Positions 9,976-18,431 are shown, counted from the first letter of the stretch. The stretch: DNA of 64,000 nucleotides from Flavobacterium sp. IMCC34852 (GCF_030643905.1 NZ_CP121446.1:62001-126000); one strand, 5' to 3'. Notes: a model not told the origin generated them from the letters alone. Program-made: numbers and translations.

Positions 9976-11981
9976 GACAATTCGAGTATAATGGTTGTGT
10001 TTTTATTGAATGCTGAACCCGGCTGAACAGACTGTCTTTTAACTTTTCCGAACCCGATTACTTTCACTTTCACTTTCATGTTTTCCAAAAGCGCCACAGC
10101 ATCCATACCGCTCATTCCTTTTACATTAGGAATGGTTTTTCCGTCGGCATTTGATTTCACCGCATATTCATTATAGGCTTTCTCTTGCTTGCCTATTTTT
10201 TTGTTTAGATTTTTGATTTCGTTGGTTGATGGTGCATCGGTAAAAATCTTTTGGGCTACACGTTTGAAAACCGGTCCGGCCACATCGGCTCCGTAATAAT
10301 TGTTCCCTGAAGTATTGGGTTTGTGTACAACCACGATACAAGAATATTTCGGATTTTCTGCCGGGAAAAAGCCCACGAAAGAAGAAATGTAATGTTTTTC
10401 GCTGCCGCCGTTTTTACCGTAATTGGCTTGAGCAGTACCGGTTTTTCCGGCCATGGAAAAGTCTTTGGAATACAACTTTGAACCTGTTCCTCTTTTCACC
10501 ACATTCTCTAAAACCGCTTTCAATTTCATAACCGTTTCATCGGAACAGATTTTCGGATTGATGACTTCTTTATTGTATTTTTTAATGGTTTTGTTCCATT
10601 CTTTGATTTCGGAAACGAATTGTGGTTTTACCATTTCACCATTATTGGCAATCGCATTGTACAAAGTCAAGGTTTGCAAAGGGGTAACCGAAACGCCATA
10701 GCCAAAAGCCATCCAAGGTAAAGAAATGGCACTCCAATGTTTGTCACCCGGTTGTGGAATATAAGGTCTGCCTTCGCCTTGAAATGGCAATCCTAATGGT
10801 TTGTTCAATCCCATTCTGTCTATTCTGTCAACAAATTCTTTTGGATTATTTTTGTAATTCTCATAAACAGCTTGTACTAAAACCGTGTTGGAGGACACTT
10901 CAAAACCTCTTCCCAAAGAAATTTTACCATAACCACCTTCATGAGAATCTCTGACTTTTTTACCTCGGTATTCAATGATTCCTCCCCGACTGTCATAAAC
11001 TTTACTCGTATCAACTTTTCCGTCATCCAACAAGGCAATCATATCTACCAGCTTAAAGGTTGAACCCGGTTCGTGTGATTCGGCAACGGCATAATTCTGT
11101 GTTTCAAAATAGGTTGAATCGGTTTCTTTTAATTTGCCTAAATTAGAAATAGCTCTGATTTTACCCGTTTTGGTCTCCATGACAATTACGCATCCGTGTT
11201 CTGCTTTGAACTCTTGTAACTGCTTCAACAAAGCATGATGGGCAATATCTTGAATGTAAACATCAATCGTAGAAATCACATCATAGCCATCTTGAGGGTC
11301 GATTTCGTTTTGGTCACGAATAGGTTTCCATTGTCCTTTGGCAATTTTTTGCTTAAGAACTTTTCCGTCTTTTCCGTTTAAATATTTTCTGAAAGACCAT
11401 TCAATTCCTTTTCCATCCGGTTTCCCTTCCGGTGTAATTCTTTCGTAGCCAATGGTTCTTTCGGCAATTTTCCCTATTGGATGTTCGCGAACGGTTTCTT
11501 GCTCGGTAATCATTCCGCCTTTATTGGCGCCCAAATTGAACAATGGAAAGCTCTTGATTTTCATGTATTGCGTATAGCTCAAATCACGAGCAACCAACAA
11601 ATACCTGTTTTTATTGTTTCTGGCCAAAGTCAGCTGAGAATGATAAAAAGAGCTTGGTTTGCCCAACATTTTCGCCAACGAGTCGGCCAATGGTCTTACA
11701 TTTTTAGCAAAGTCTTCACCTTTTGGTGCCACCGCATCAAATCTGATATTGTAATTTGGGATAGAAGTGGCTAGCAAACTACCGTCAGCAGAATAAATAT
11801 TTCCTTTATTGGCCGGAATCACGAAGTTTTTAACCGTCCTTTCTTTGGCTAATTTTCGGTAATGATCACCTTCAACCCACTGAATTTTTGTGAGTTTGAA
11901 CGCAATAGCAAAAGCCATCAGAAACAGACAGAAAGCTACTAAGTAAATTCGGTAAGAGATATGTTTATCTTCTACTGCCAT
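9972..11981 (-). CDS. ftsI: Division-specific transpeptidase FtsI (PBP3) with a C-terminal PASTA domain
   Basis: Class B penicillin-binding protein that cross-links septal peptidoglycan, partner of FtsW. It has 669 residues. One N-terminal membrane anchor lies at about residues 10-29, followed by a pedestal (dimerisation) domain. The transpeptidase domain has catalytic STFK at 307-310, SSN at 363-365 and KTG at 513-515. A single PASTA domain (about residues 608-669, IPNVKGMSGMDAVALLENM) ends the protein; E. coli FtsI lacks it, but it is common in Bacteroidota and spore-type PBPs. The start overlaps the ftsL end by 10 nt, and the stop overlaps murE by 4 nt. Confidence 0.97.
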   Translation of the reverse strand: MAVEDKHISYRIYLVAFCLFLMAFAIAFKLTKIQWVEGDHYRKLAKERTVKNFVIPANKGNIYSADGSLLATSIPNYNIRFDAVAPKGEDFAKNVRPLADSLAKMLGKPSSFYHSQLTLARNNKNRYLLVARDLSYTQYMKIKSFPLFNLGANKGGMITEQETVREHPIGKIAERTIGYERITPEGKPDGKGIEWSFRKYLNGKDGKVLKQKIAKGQWKPIRDQNEIDPQDGYDVISTIDVYIQDIAHHALLKQLQEFKAEHGCVIVMETKTGKIRAISNLGKLKETDSTYFETQNYAVAESHEPGSTFKLVDMIALLDDGKVDTSKVYDSRGGIIEYRGKKVRDSHEGGYGKISLGRGFEVSSNTVLVQAVYENYKNNPKEFVDRIDRMGLNKPLGLPFQGEGRPYIPQPGDKHWSAISLPWMAFGYGVSVTPLQTLTLYNAIANNGEMVKPQFVSEIKEWNKTIKKYNKEVINPKICSDETVMKLKAVLENVVKRGTGSKLYSKDFSMAGKTGTAQANYGKNGGSEKHYISSFVGFFPAENPKYSCIVVVHKPNTSGNNYYGADVAGPVFKRVAQKIFTDAPSTNEIKNLNKKIGKQEKAYNEYAVKSNADGKTIPNVKGMSGMDAVALLENMKVKVKVIGFGKVKRQSVQPGSAFNKNTTIILELS

Positions 11982-12319
11982 AATTTTTGGAAAAAAGTTT
12001 TTTCTACCGGTTTTTTAATTTTTATTTTTTGAGGCGGAACTGAGGAAGGAAAAATATTTCTCTCTTTCATTCTCTCGGAAACGGTCGATTCCATTTTTAA
12101 TTTCATTAATTCAGAACGTTTGTCGACAAATTCAGAACGCAATTCTTTTACTTCATTGGTCAATTCGGCAATTCTGAAAATCTTCTGGTCGTAACGGTGT
12201 TCGTTGGCAATCATCAAAATCGCCAACAAGATTAAAAACACTATGAATCGCCAGTTTTTGGTAGCGTCTTCATTGACTAAAAATCGAGCTTTTAATATGC
12301 TGTAAACTCCTTTTTTCAT
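11972..12319 (-). CDS. ftsL: FtsL-like cell division protein
   Basis: Small bitopic divisome protein of 115 residues. The N-terminus is basic, one transmembrane helix lies at about residues 23-40 (WRFIVFLILLAILMIA), and a predicted periplasmic coiled coil runs over about residues 50-85 (repeated I/L/V spacing in IAELTNEVKELRSEF). The tail is proline and lysine rich. FtsL proteins diverge strongly in sequence, so topology and location between rsmH and ftsI carry the call. It would form a complex with FtsQ and a FtsB-like partner. It lies 6 nt after rsmH and overlaps ftsI by 10 nt. Confidence 0.85.
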   Translation of the reverse strand: MKKGVYSILKARFLVNEDATKNWRFIVFLILLAILMIANEHRYDQKIFRIAELTNEVKELRSEFVDKRSELMKLKMESTVSERMKERNIFPSSVPPQKIKIKKPVEKTFFQKLWQ

Positions 12320-12325
12320 CTGTTT

Positions 12326-13234
12326 TTAAACTTTTTCTGCTATTCTTAACTTAGCGCTGCGAGCTCTGTTGTTGATTTTAATTTCTGCTTCTGTCGGAAC
12401 GATTAGTTTCCCTATTAATTTAAACGGCACCGAAAAATTTCCGAAGAAATCGCGTTCCGGTTCGCCTTCAAACATGCCGTTTTTCATGAAACGCTTTACC
12501 AATCTGTCTTCTAAGGAGTGATACGAAATCACACTTAATCTTCCTTCAGGCTTCAAGATTTCAAGGGATTGTTCCAAAAATTCTTTGAGCACTTCCATTT
12601 CTTGGTTGACTTCAATGCGAATGGCCTGATAGATTTGAGCCAAAACTTTGTTCTTTACTTTTTCGGGTAAATACTTAGCCAATACCATTTTTAACTCCTC
12701 AGTTGTATTGATAGTTTTCTTCTCTCTGGCTTCGATGATAGTCCTAGCGATGGCCGGTGCTGCTTTTAGTTCACCGTAATCCAAAAACACTCTTTTTAAA
12801 TTGGTGTCATCGTATTCGTTAATCACTTTGTGCGCATCGAGTTCATTTTTTTTACTCATCCTCATATCCAAATCGGCATCAAAACGAGTAGAAAAACCTC
12901 TTTCCGGCACATCAAATTGGTGAGATGAAACACCCAAATCGGCTAAAATGCCATCAACACTTTTCACACCATGAAATCTCAAAAAACGTTTGATGTATCT
13001 GAAATTCTCTTGAATCAACGTAAATCTCTCATCGGGCAAAGTATTGGCCCAAGCATCTTCATCTTGGTCAAAACCGAACAACTTCCCATTCGGTCCTAAT
13101 CGCTTCAAAATCTCTTTTGAATGACCTCCACCACCAAAAGTCACATCGACATAAATTCCATCGGGTTTGATATTCAAGCCATCGACTGTTTCTTTCAATA
13201 AGACCGGATTATGATACTCCATCTCCATCATCAT
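12326..13234 (-). CDS. rsmH: 16S rRNA (cytosine(1402)-N(4))-methyltransferase RsmH
   Basis: SAM-dependent methyltransferase (formerly MraW) that methylates N4 of C1402 in 16S rRNA at the ribosomal P site. It has 302 residues. The N-terminal EYHNPVLLKETVDGL and SAM-binding VDVTFGGGGHSKEIL are classic. They are followed by ILADLGVSSHQ and, near the end, SVISYHSLEDRLVK. The start overlaps mraZ by 26 nt. Three ATGs occur in the first five codons (MMMEM), so the exact start among them is uncertain. Confidence 0.97.
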   Translation of the reverse strand: MMMEMEYHNPVLLKETVDGLNIKPDGIYVDVTFGGGGHSKEILKRLGPNGKLFGFDQDEDAWANTLPDERFTLIQENFRYIKRFLRFHGVKSVDGILADLGVSSHQFDVPERGFSTRFDADLDMRMSKKNELDAHKVINEYDDTNLKRVFLDYGELKAAPAIARTIIEAREKKTINTTEELKMVLAKYLPEKVKNKVLAQIYQAIRIEVNQEMEVLKEFLEQSLEILKPEGRLSVISYHSLEDRLVKRFMKNGMFEGEPERDFFGNFSVPFKLIGKLIVPTEAEIKINNRARSAKLRIAEKV

Positions 13235-13682
13235 TTATATTTCCCATTACATCTTCCGCTAAATCGGCAAAGTCTATATCGTCTCCTGCAATTGATTTTT
13301 CGTATAAATCTTTATCCCAAATCTCCACAATATTTACTGCAGACGACAGTACGATATCTTTTGAAATATGACCAAAAGCCACTAAATCTTTCGGGATTAA
13401 CAATCGGCCCAAATCGTCTACCTCAACCACTTTTACTCCGGCTGTAAAACGGCGAATGAAGTCGTTATTTTTCTTTACAAATCGGTTGAGTTTGTTGATT
13501 TTTTGCATCATCAAATTCCATTCAGTCATTGGATATAATTCCAAACAAGGCTGAAATACAGAACGCTTCAAGACGAAGCCATCTTGAAGAGAATTAGCCA
13601 GTTGCTTCTTTAAAGCCGAAGGAATCATGAGTCTTCCCTTGGCGTCAACTTTGCATTCGTATGTTCCGATTATGGAGTTCAA
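13209..13682 (-). CDS. mraZ: Transcriptional regulator MraZ, first gene of the dcw operon (TTG start)
   Basis: AbrB-fold DNA-binding protein that represses its own dcw operon. Two MraZ half-domains are visible: GTYECKVDAKGRLMIPSALK at the N-terminus and VVEVDDLGRLLIPKDL in the middle. I place the start at TTG 13682-13680, which gives a protein of 157 residues beginning NSIIGTYE after the initiator. A longer reading frame opens at GTG 13739, but that codon lies inside the MraZ operator repeats and upstream of the likely -7 box at 13706-13713, so it would not be in the transcript. The stop overlaps rsmH. Confidence 0.9.
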   Translation of the reverse strand: MNSIIGTYECKVDAKGRLMIPSALKKQLANSLQDGFVLKRSVFQPCLELYPMTEWNLMMQKINKLNRFVKKNNDFIRRFTAGVKVVEVDDLGRLLIPKDLVAFGHISKDIVLSSAVNIVEIWDKDLYEKSIAGDDIDFADLAEDVMGNINDDGDGVS

Positions 13683-13705
13683 TTGTTGTTTATTTTGGTT
13701 ATCAG

Positions 13706-13713
13706 CAAAAATA
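13706..13713 (-). promoter_or_regulatory. Probable -7 promoter box of the dcw operon
   Basis: On the minus strand this reads TATTTTTG, a match to the Bacteroidota -7 consensus TAnnTTTG. It lies just downstream of the MraZ repeats and 23 nt before the proposed TTG start of mraZ. TTG trinucleotides occur 15 and 25 nt upstream, neither at the ideal spacing, so the -33 element is unclear. Confidence 0.55.
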
Positions 13714-13723
13714 TAAAAATTAT

Positions 13724-13771
13724 TACCACAATTTACCACAAAATACCACTTTGTTGATAAGTTTTACCACT
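13724..13771 (-). promoter_or_regulatory. MraZ operator: four TGGTA repeats upstream of mraZ
   Basis: On the minus strand TGTGGTA, TGTGGTA and AGTGGTA occur at exact 10-nt intervals (13724-13730, 13734-13740, 13744-13750). A fourth copy, AGTGGTA, is at 13765-13771, 21 nt from the third, close to two further turns. MraZ of other bacteria binds direct TGGG- or GTGG-type repeats at about 10-nt periodicity upstream of its own gene. This array therefore fits an autoregulatory operator covering the -33 region. Confidence 0.85.
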
Positions 13772-14036
13772 TCATTCCTTTTTACTTCAAAATCTAAAGA
13801 AATTCAGGTTTGGCAAAATATTGATGAATCTTTAACGAAATCAATTTTGACGAGAAAAAAAAGTATAAAAAACTCATTTTAAGCGTTTTTATTGCAGAAA
13901 ACAAATTAAATGAACTTTAGAAAAACCAATTTAAAGACTGAAATTGAATGGGTATTTTTTGGAAAAATTATTAACTAAAAACTGCATTTTAGTAGTAAAT
14001 ATTCCTTTGACAACCGAATTTTTATCTATAAAATCA
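13772..14036. other. Divergent AT-rich intergenic region between mraZ and the hydrolase gene
   Basis: Outside the MraZ operator and the two -7 boxes, this stretch is AT-rich and holds no gene I can support. The only open frames are short and lack any recognisable protein character. It is probably just upstream control DNA for the two divergent genes. Confidence 0.5.
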
Positions 14037-14044
14037 TATATTTG
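14037..14044 (+). promoter_or_regulatory. Probable -7 box for the alpha/beta hydrolase gene
   Basis: TATATTTG matches TAnnTTTG and lies 29 nt before the hydrolase start. A TTTG at 14006-14009 is 27 nt upstream, longer than usual spacing, so the -33 element is not convincing. Confidence 0.5.
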
Positions 14045-14073
14045 TTGCCGAGGTAAAATGTCAAAAAAATTAC

Positions 14074-14838
14074 ATGGAAGGAAATTTTAAAAAAGAAGGA
14101 AGGTATTCCTATTTCGAAGCCGGAGAAGGCACGCCGATTGTTGTTTTACACGGATTGATGGGCGGATTGAGTAATTTTAACGGAGTAGCCGATTATTTTT
14201 CCTCTAATGGCTACAAAGTAGTCATTCCTGAGTTGCCTATTTATACCCAAAATATTTTAAAAACCAATGTTAAGGCTTTTGCCAAATACGTAAAAGACTT
14301 TATAACTTTTAAAGGTTTTGACCGAGTGATTTTGTTGGGCAATTCCCTTGGCGGACACATTGCTTTATACCATTCTAAAATGTATCCTGAAAAAGTAGCC
14401 GGATTAGTAATTACAGGCAGTTCAGGACTTTACGAAAGCGCCATGGGAGACAGCTACCCAAAACGAGGCGATTACGAATACATCAAGAAAAAAGCAGAAG
14501 CGGTTTTTTATGATCCGAAAGTGGCTACTAAAGAAATTGTTGACGAAGTTTTTTCGGTAGTGAATGACCGCATTAAAGTGATTAAAACGTTGACCATTGC
14601 CAAAAGTGCTATTCGTCACAACATGGCCAAAGATTTGCCAAAAATGCATGTGAAAACTTGTATTATTTGGGGTAAAAATGACCAAGTGACACCGCCGGAA
14701 GTAGCAGAAGAATTTCATAAATTAATGCCTAATTCTGAATTATATTGGATTGACAAATGTGGTCATGCGGCAATGATGGAACATCCTGATGAGTTTAACC
14801 GATTGTTACATGAATGGTTAAAAGAAGTTCATTTATAA
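14074..14838 (+). CDS. Alpha/beta fold hydrolase
   Basis: Predicted cytoplasmic hydrolase of 254 residues; the substrate is unknown. The N-terminal VLHGLMGGLSNF is the oxyanion-hole HG motif. The nucleophile elbow is LLGNSLGGHIALY (GNSLG), with Ser near residue 92. The charge-relay Asp is likely in WGKNDQVTPP and the His in DKCGHAAMMEHP. There is no signal peptide or lipobox. It is monocistronic or leads into engB: an intrinsic terminator at 14842 separates them. The fold resembles epoxide hydrolase, haloperoxidase or MenH-like enzymes, and I cannot choose among them. Confidence 0.9.
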   Translation: MEGNFKKEGRYSYFEAGEGTPIVVLHGLMGGLSNFNGVADYFSSNGYKVVIPELPIYTQNILKTNVKAFAKYVKDFITFKGFDRVILLGNSLGGHIALYHSKMYPEKVAGLVITGSSGLYESAMGDSYPKRGDYEYIKKKAEAVFYDPKVATKEIVDEVFSVVNDRIKVIKTLTIAKSAIRHNMAKDLPKMHVKTCIIWGKNDQVTPPEVAEEFHKLMPNSELYWIDKCGHAAMMEHPDEFNRLLHEWLKEVHL

Positions 14839-14841
14839 ACA

Positions 14842-14863
14842 AAAGTCCTTTACGGACTTTTTT
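14842..14863 (+). terminator. Intrinsic terminator after the hydrolase gene
   Basis: Perfect stem AAAGTCC / GGACTTT with loop TTTAC, followed by a T run. It ends only about 11 nt before the engB start, so engB either needs read-through or is expressed from a promoter overlapping the hydrolase end. Confidence 0.85.
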
Positions 14864-14874
14864 ATTTTAATACC

Positions 14875-15492
14875 ATGAAAATTACCAGTGCCGAATTTAT
14901 CATCAGCAATTCTGACGTAAGCAAATGTCCCAAAGAACCTTTGCCGGAATACGCCTTTATTGGTCGTTCTAATGTGGGCAAATCTTCTTTGATTAACATG
15001 TTGACCAATAATAAGAATTTGGCCAAAACTTCGGGGAAACCAGGAAAAACTCAGTTAATTAACCATTTTAAAATCAATTTGAATTGGTTTTTGGTCGATT
15101 TACCCGGTTATGGTTATGCTCGTGTTTCTAAAAAAACCAAAGAAGTTTTTCAAAAATTCATCACCGATTATTTTGAGAAAAGAGAACAATTGGTTTGTGC
15201 CTTTGTCTTGATTGACATTCGATTGGAAGCACAAAAAATTGATTTGGAATTCATCAATTATTTAGGTGAAATCGAAGTGCCTTTCTGCATCATTTTTACT
15301 AAAGCCGATAAAATAAGTAAAACTAAAATTGATTCCCATGTTGCGGCTTACCGCAAAGCCCTATTAGCCAATAATTGGGAAGAAATGCCACAATACTTTG
15401 TAACTTCATCACTTGAAGCAACCGGAAGAGAAACACTTTTAGAGTTTATTGATGGAGTAAACGCAGAAATGTTTAAAAGCGGAGATTTGTAA
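14875..15492 (+). CDS. engB: Ribosome biogenesis GTP-binding protein EngB/YsxC
   Basis: Small TRAFAC-class GTPase needed for assembly of the large ribosomal subunit. It has 205 residues. G1 (P-loop) is GRSNVGKSS at 30-38; G3 is DLPGYG; G4 is TKAD; G5-like SSLEATGRE follows. The N-terminal SAEFIISNSDVSKCP is typical of flavobacterial EngB. It is convergent with gldC across a bidirectional terminator. Confidence 0.97.
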   Translation: MKITSAEFIISNSDVSKCPKEPLPEYAFIGRSNVGKSSLINMLTNNKNLAKTSGKPGKTQLINHFKINLNWFLVDLPGYGYARVSKKTKEVFQKFITDYFEKREQLVCAFVLIDIRLEAQKIDLEFINYLGEIEVPFCIIFTKADKISKTKIDSHVAAYRKALLANNWEEMPQYFVTSSLEATGRETLLEFIDGVNAEMFKSGDL

Positions 15493-15518
15493 AAAAAGAG
15501 ATCTAATGACCTCTTTTT
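15493..15518. terminator. Bidirectional terminator between engB and gldC
   Basis: Stem AAAGAG / CTCTTT with an internal TC/GA extension around a TAAT loop. It is flanked by A on one side and T on the other, so it can act for both convergent genes. Confidence 0.75.
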
Positions 15519-15854
15519 CTATTTTTTCAACTCTAATTTCTCGGCAAAATAATCACAAAAATCCCTCATGGTGTCCGCCATTTTTTCATCGGTGGTTGCA
15601 CGTTGAAAAGTATCCGACATCGCAACTAACGTTTGATGAAAGAATTTTTTCATTTCATCTACCGGCATATCTTTGGTCCACAAATCAATACGAAGAGTTT
15701 CTTGTGCCTTGCTGTCCCAAATGGAAAGCATCATGGCTTTGGCTTCTTCTTGCTCTACTCCTCCGTCTTGAGCGGTCCAAGTCAGCTTTTCTGGGATTCG
15801 ATTTTCGTCTAATTCGACGTTAAATTTTATTTCGGATTTAATGGTATTACTCAT
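15519..15854 (-). CDS. gldC: Gliding motility protein GldC
   Basis: Small protein of the Bacteroidota gliding machinery, reported to support GldB. I choose the ATG at 15854, giving 111 residues beginning MSNTIKSEIKF. An upstream in-frame ATG at 15884 would add ten residues (MKNQNTNPKR) that overlap the gldB C-terminus and look spurious. The body contains WTAQDGGVEQEEAKAMMLS and WTKDMPVDEMKKFF, which I recognise from GldC. No signal peptide is present, so it is likely cytoplasmic or peripheral. Its start overlaps the gldB stop by 8 nt, indicating co-transcription and coupling. Confidence 0.93.
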   Translation of the reverse strand: MSNTIKSEIKFNVELDENRIPEKLTWTAQDGGVEQEEAKAMMLSIWDSKAQETLRIDLWTKDMPVDEMKKFFHQTLVAMSDTFQRATTDEKMADTMRDFCDYFAEKLELKK

Positions 15855-16809
15855 TCTTTTTGGGTTTGTATTTTGATTTTTCAAATAATTCTTTGGCTTC
15901 CATTTTCAGCATATCTTGTAAACTTACTTCGTTATTTTCCATAAACGAGCGAACAATTTGCCAACCCACCCATTGTCCGACTCTACCGGGCGATTCATTG
16001 TCAATTTCCAGATAGAATTTAGAGAATGGCGCTACGTTGATAAATCGATTCGGTAATTTAGAATCCGAACTGAAGAGCAAACTTTCTTCAATAAAAAAGC
16101 GCCACATATAACTTTCATTTTCTTGACACCAAATAATTTGTTCCGGTAGAAAACCTATTTTTTCAGCATCGGTATGATTGGGAAGCACCAAATCTTTTAA
16201 GTACAATTCTTTCCCATAATAAACCATTTCTCCCAATAAAGTCTTGTCTTTTGGGGGCGGAATTTTTCTTATGGCATAACTGGTGACAATATCCGGCATC
16301 ATCTGTCGCTCTTCGAAATTTTGTCTCAAATATTCGGGAAAAGTATAAAACTTGACCTCTTTACCAAGGTACAATTCCAAAGCGATGATTAATTTATCAT
16401 TAGCATAAATGGCTTTGCTGGTATAATCCATTTCACCAATTACCGTGTAAACTTTAGGCAAAACAGTTTCAGGGAAATAATATTTTAAATGTTTGAACAA
16501 ATCCTCAATTTCGTTAGTTTGTTTCTCAAAATCAGGATATTTCTTTTGCACTTCGGTATATAAATCACGCCAGTCCTTGTTTTGCATTTTTTCAATCCAA
16601 ACCTCATCCGGTGTTCCTTCAGGAAAAAAGAATGGGTATTCTGCTTTCAAAGCAGCCAATTCATTTGGATTAGCTTCAAAAAAAGCCCGGTCAAACCTAT
16701 CCACTTGCAAGGCAACCGGGATTTCTTCGACAGCCTTTTCTACTTTAGTTTTTTGATCACAAGAAACTAACAAAAAACCCAATGTTAATATTGCAAAATA
16801 CTTTTTCAT
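15847..16809 (-). CDS. gldB: Gliding motility lipoprotein GldB
   Basis: Lipoprotein required for gliding in Flavobacterium. It has 320 residues. The signal peptide MKKYFAILTLGFLLVSC ends in a lipobox with Cys17, so the protein should be lipidated and periplasmic. The mature part begins with the charged DQKTKVEKAVEEIP. Characteristic segments are VDRFDRAFFEANP and NRFINVAPFSKFY. It is transcribed ahead of gldC and diverges from nadE. Family knowledge: loss of gldB abolishes gliding and, in known species, chitin use; I infer the same role here. Confidence 0.94.
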   Translation of the reverse strand: MKKYFAILTLGFLLVSCDQKTKVEKAVEEIPVALQVDRFDRAFFEANPNELAALKAEYPFFFPEGTPDEVWIEKMQNKDWRDLYTEVQKKYPDFEKQTNEIEDLFKHLKYYFPETVLPKVYTVIGEMDYTSKAIYANDKLIIALELYLGKEVKFYTFPEYLRQNFEERQMMPDIVTSYAIRKIPPPKDKTLLGEMVYYGKELYLKDLVLPNHTDAEKIGFLPEQIIWCQENESYMWRFFIEESLLFSSDSKLPNRFINVAPFSKFYLEIDNESPGRVGQWVGWQIVRSFMENNEVSLQDMLKMEAKELFEKSKYKPKKNE

Positions 16810-16858
16810 TATAGAGAATTAATATGACAAAAATGGAAGTGAAAAGTTTGTGATTTTT

Positions 16859-16866
16859 TACATTTG
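16859..16866 (+). promoter_or_regulatory. Probable -7 promoter box of nadE
   Basis: TACATTTG matches TAnnTTTG. It overlaps the upstream in-frame ATG at 16864, which argues that this ATG is not in the mRNA and that translation begins at 16906. No well-spaced -33 TTG was found. Confidence 0.5.
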
Positions 16867-16905
16867 CAAATATACGTTTCCGTTTCTAAAAACTTTCATA
16901 AAAAA

Positions 16906-17712
16906 ATGGCTAAAAAAAGCAAACTAAAAGTAGGGGAAGTCAATACCTTTATTGTTTCATGGTTAAAGGATTACGCTACAAAAGCAAAAGTGAATGGTTT
17001 TGTGATTGGTATTTCTGGTGGAGTTGATTCGGCTGTAACCTCAACCTTGTGTGCTCAAACCGGTTTAACAACTTTGTGTGTTGAAATGCCGATTCATCAA
17101 GACCCTACGCAAGTGAGTCGCGGAAGGGAACACATTGAACAATTGAAAAAAAGATTTCCGAATGTTCAAAATATTGAAGCAGACTTGACCGGCGTTTTTG
17201 AAACATTTAAGCAAGCGGTACCCAAATCTGATAATGAAACCAAATTGAATTTGTCATTGGCCAATACCCGAGCGAGATTGCGAATGACGACTTTGTATTA
17301 TTTTGCCGGAATTCATGGATTATTGGTCGCCGGAACAGGGAATAAAGTAGAAGATTTTGGCGTTGGTTTTTATACCAAATATGGAGATGGCGGAGTTGAT
17401 TTGAGTCCAATTGCCGATTTAATGAAAAGTGATGTATATGCCTTGGGCGAATATTTAGAAATTCCGAAGTCGATACAAAATGCGGCTCCGACCGATGGAT
17501 TGTTTGGTGATTCAAGAACCGATGAAGATCAATTGGGTGCGAGTTATGATGAATTAGAATGGGCAATGTCTGAAGCCGAAAACAATAAAAAAAGCGATGA
17601 TTTCACAGGAAGAGAGAAAGAAGTCTTTGAGATTTATAAGAAGTTAAATACAATAAATCAGCATAAAATGACCCCAATTCCTGTATGTATAATCCCAAGT
17701 TTTTTAAAATAA
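16906..17712 (+). CDS. nadE: NH3-dependent NAD(+) synthetase
   Basis: Cytoplasmic enzyme that amidates nicotinic acid adenine dinucleotide to NAD using ATP and ammonia. The start at 16906 gives 268 residues, a normal size for the single-domain form; there is no N-terminal glutaminase domain, so free ammonia is the likely donor. The PP-loop ATP site is GISGGVDSAVTS. Other landmarks are GTGNKVEDFGVGFYTKYGDGG and the C-terminal HKMTPIPVC. An in-frame ATG at 16864 would add 14 residues but overlaps the promoter. It diverges from gldB. Confidence 0.95.
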   Translation: MAKKSKLKVGEVNTFIVSWLKDYATKAKVNGFVIGISGGVDSAVTSTLCAQTGLTTLCVEMPIHQDPTQVSRGREHIEQLKKRFPNVQNIEADLTGVFETFKQAVPKSDNETKLNLSLANTRARLRMTTLYYFAGIHGLLVAGTGNKVEDFGVGFYTKYGDGGVDLSPIADLMKSDVYALGEYLEIPKSIQNAAPTDGLFGDSRTDEDQLGASYDELEWAMSEAENNKKSDDFTGREKEVFEIYKKLNTINQHKMTPIPVCIIPSFLK

Positions 17713-17795
17713 TCTCAATTCTGTTAACATTTTTCGAATATAATTTTTTAACTTTACAGTAAATTTCTATTAATTTTTTATCAAATACCACAATT

Positions 17796-18425
17796 ATGAT
17801 AAATGTATGTATTGCGGATAACTTTCCAGTTGTTCACTTTGGAATGAAAGCATATTTCAAAGATCACCCTGAAATAAGCATCGTTTCCAATGTAGGAAAT
17901 TTTTTTATGGTTCCCGATGCCTTAAGAAACAAAGAAATTGACGTCTTAATCATCGATTTAGAACTTGAAGGACTTAAAAGTATTTATGAAGTCAAGTCAA
18001 TCATCAGAAATTTCCCGAAGACTAAAGTTATCGTCTTCAGTAGTTTGTCGGAGCACATCTACGCACCAAACGCTATCAAAGCAGGCTGTGCAGGTTATGT
18101 TCACAAGACATCAAAGCTTGAGAATTTAGGAATAACCATTGTCAAAGTACACCAAGGACAAATTATCCTAAATGAAGAAATCAAGAGAAACTTAGCATTA
18201 ATTGCCAAGCAAAACAAATCAGAACGTTTGTACCGCAAACTTTCGAACAGAGAGATTGAAGTGTTGCGTTTCTTAAGCGATGGCAAGAAAAACAATGAAA
18301 TCGCTAAAATTTTAGCCCTTAACGAAAAAACTATCAGTACTTACAAACTTCGCCTGCTAACGAAGCTTAACGTGACGAACTTGGTTGACCTCGTGAATAA
18401 AGCTAAGACTTTGGAAATCGTTTAA
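17796..18425 (+). CDS. LuxR/NarL-family response regulator
   Basis: Two-domain transcriptional regulator of 209 residues. The receiver domain (about 1-120) has acidic residue Asp8, phospho-acceptor Asp54 (VLIIDLELEG), a Ser82 switch residue and Lys104. The second acidic-pocket position is Asn rather than Asp (IADN). The C-terminal LuxR-type helix-turn-helix (about 145-205) reads KLSNREIEVLRFLSDGKKN and NEKTISTYKLRLL. No histidine kinase is nearby, so its input is unknown. A strong terminator follows. It stands alone between nadE and the oppositely oriented dnaG. Confidence 0.92.
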   Translation: MINVCIADNFPVVHFGMKAYFKDHPEISIVSNVGNFFMVPDALRNKEIDVLIIDLELEGLKSIYEVKSIIRNFPKTKVIVFSSLSEHIYAPNAIKAGCAGYVHKTSKLENLGITIVKVHQGQIILNEEIKRNLALIAKQNKSERLYRKLSNREIEVLRFLSDGKKNNEIAKILALNEKTISTYKLRLLTKLNVTNLVDLVNKAKTLEIV

Positions 18426-18431
18426 AAAATT

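Noticed and set aside
13661..13882. 73-codon plus-strand frame over the mraZ promoter
   Set aside because: It crosses the MraZ operator and promoter, and its translation is low-complexity.
17603..17791. 62-codon minus-strand frame downstream of nadE
   Set aside because: It overlaps the end of nadE and the response-regulator promoter region; no protein-like signal.
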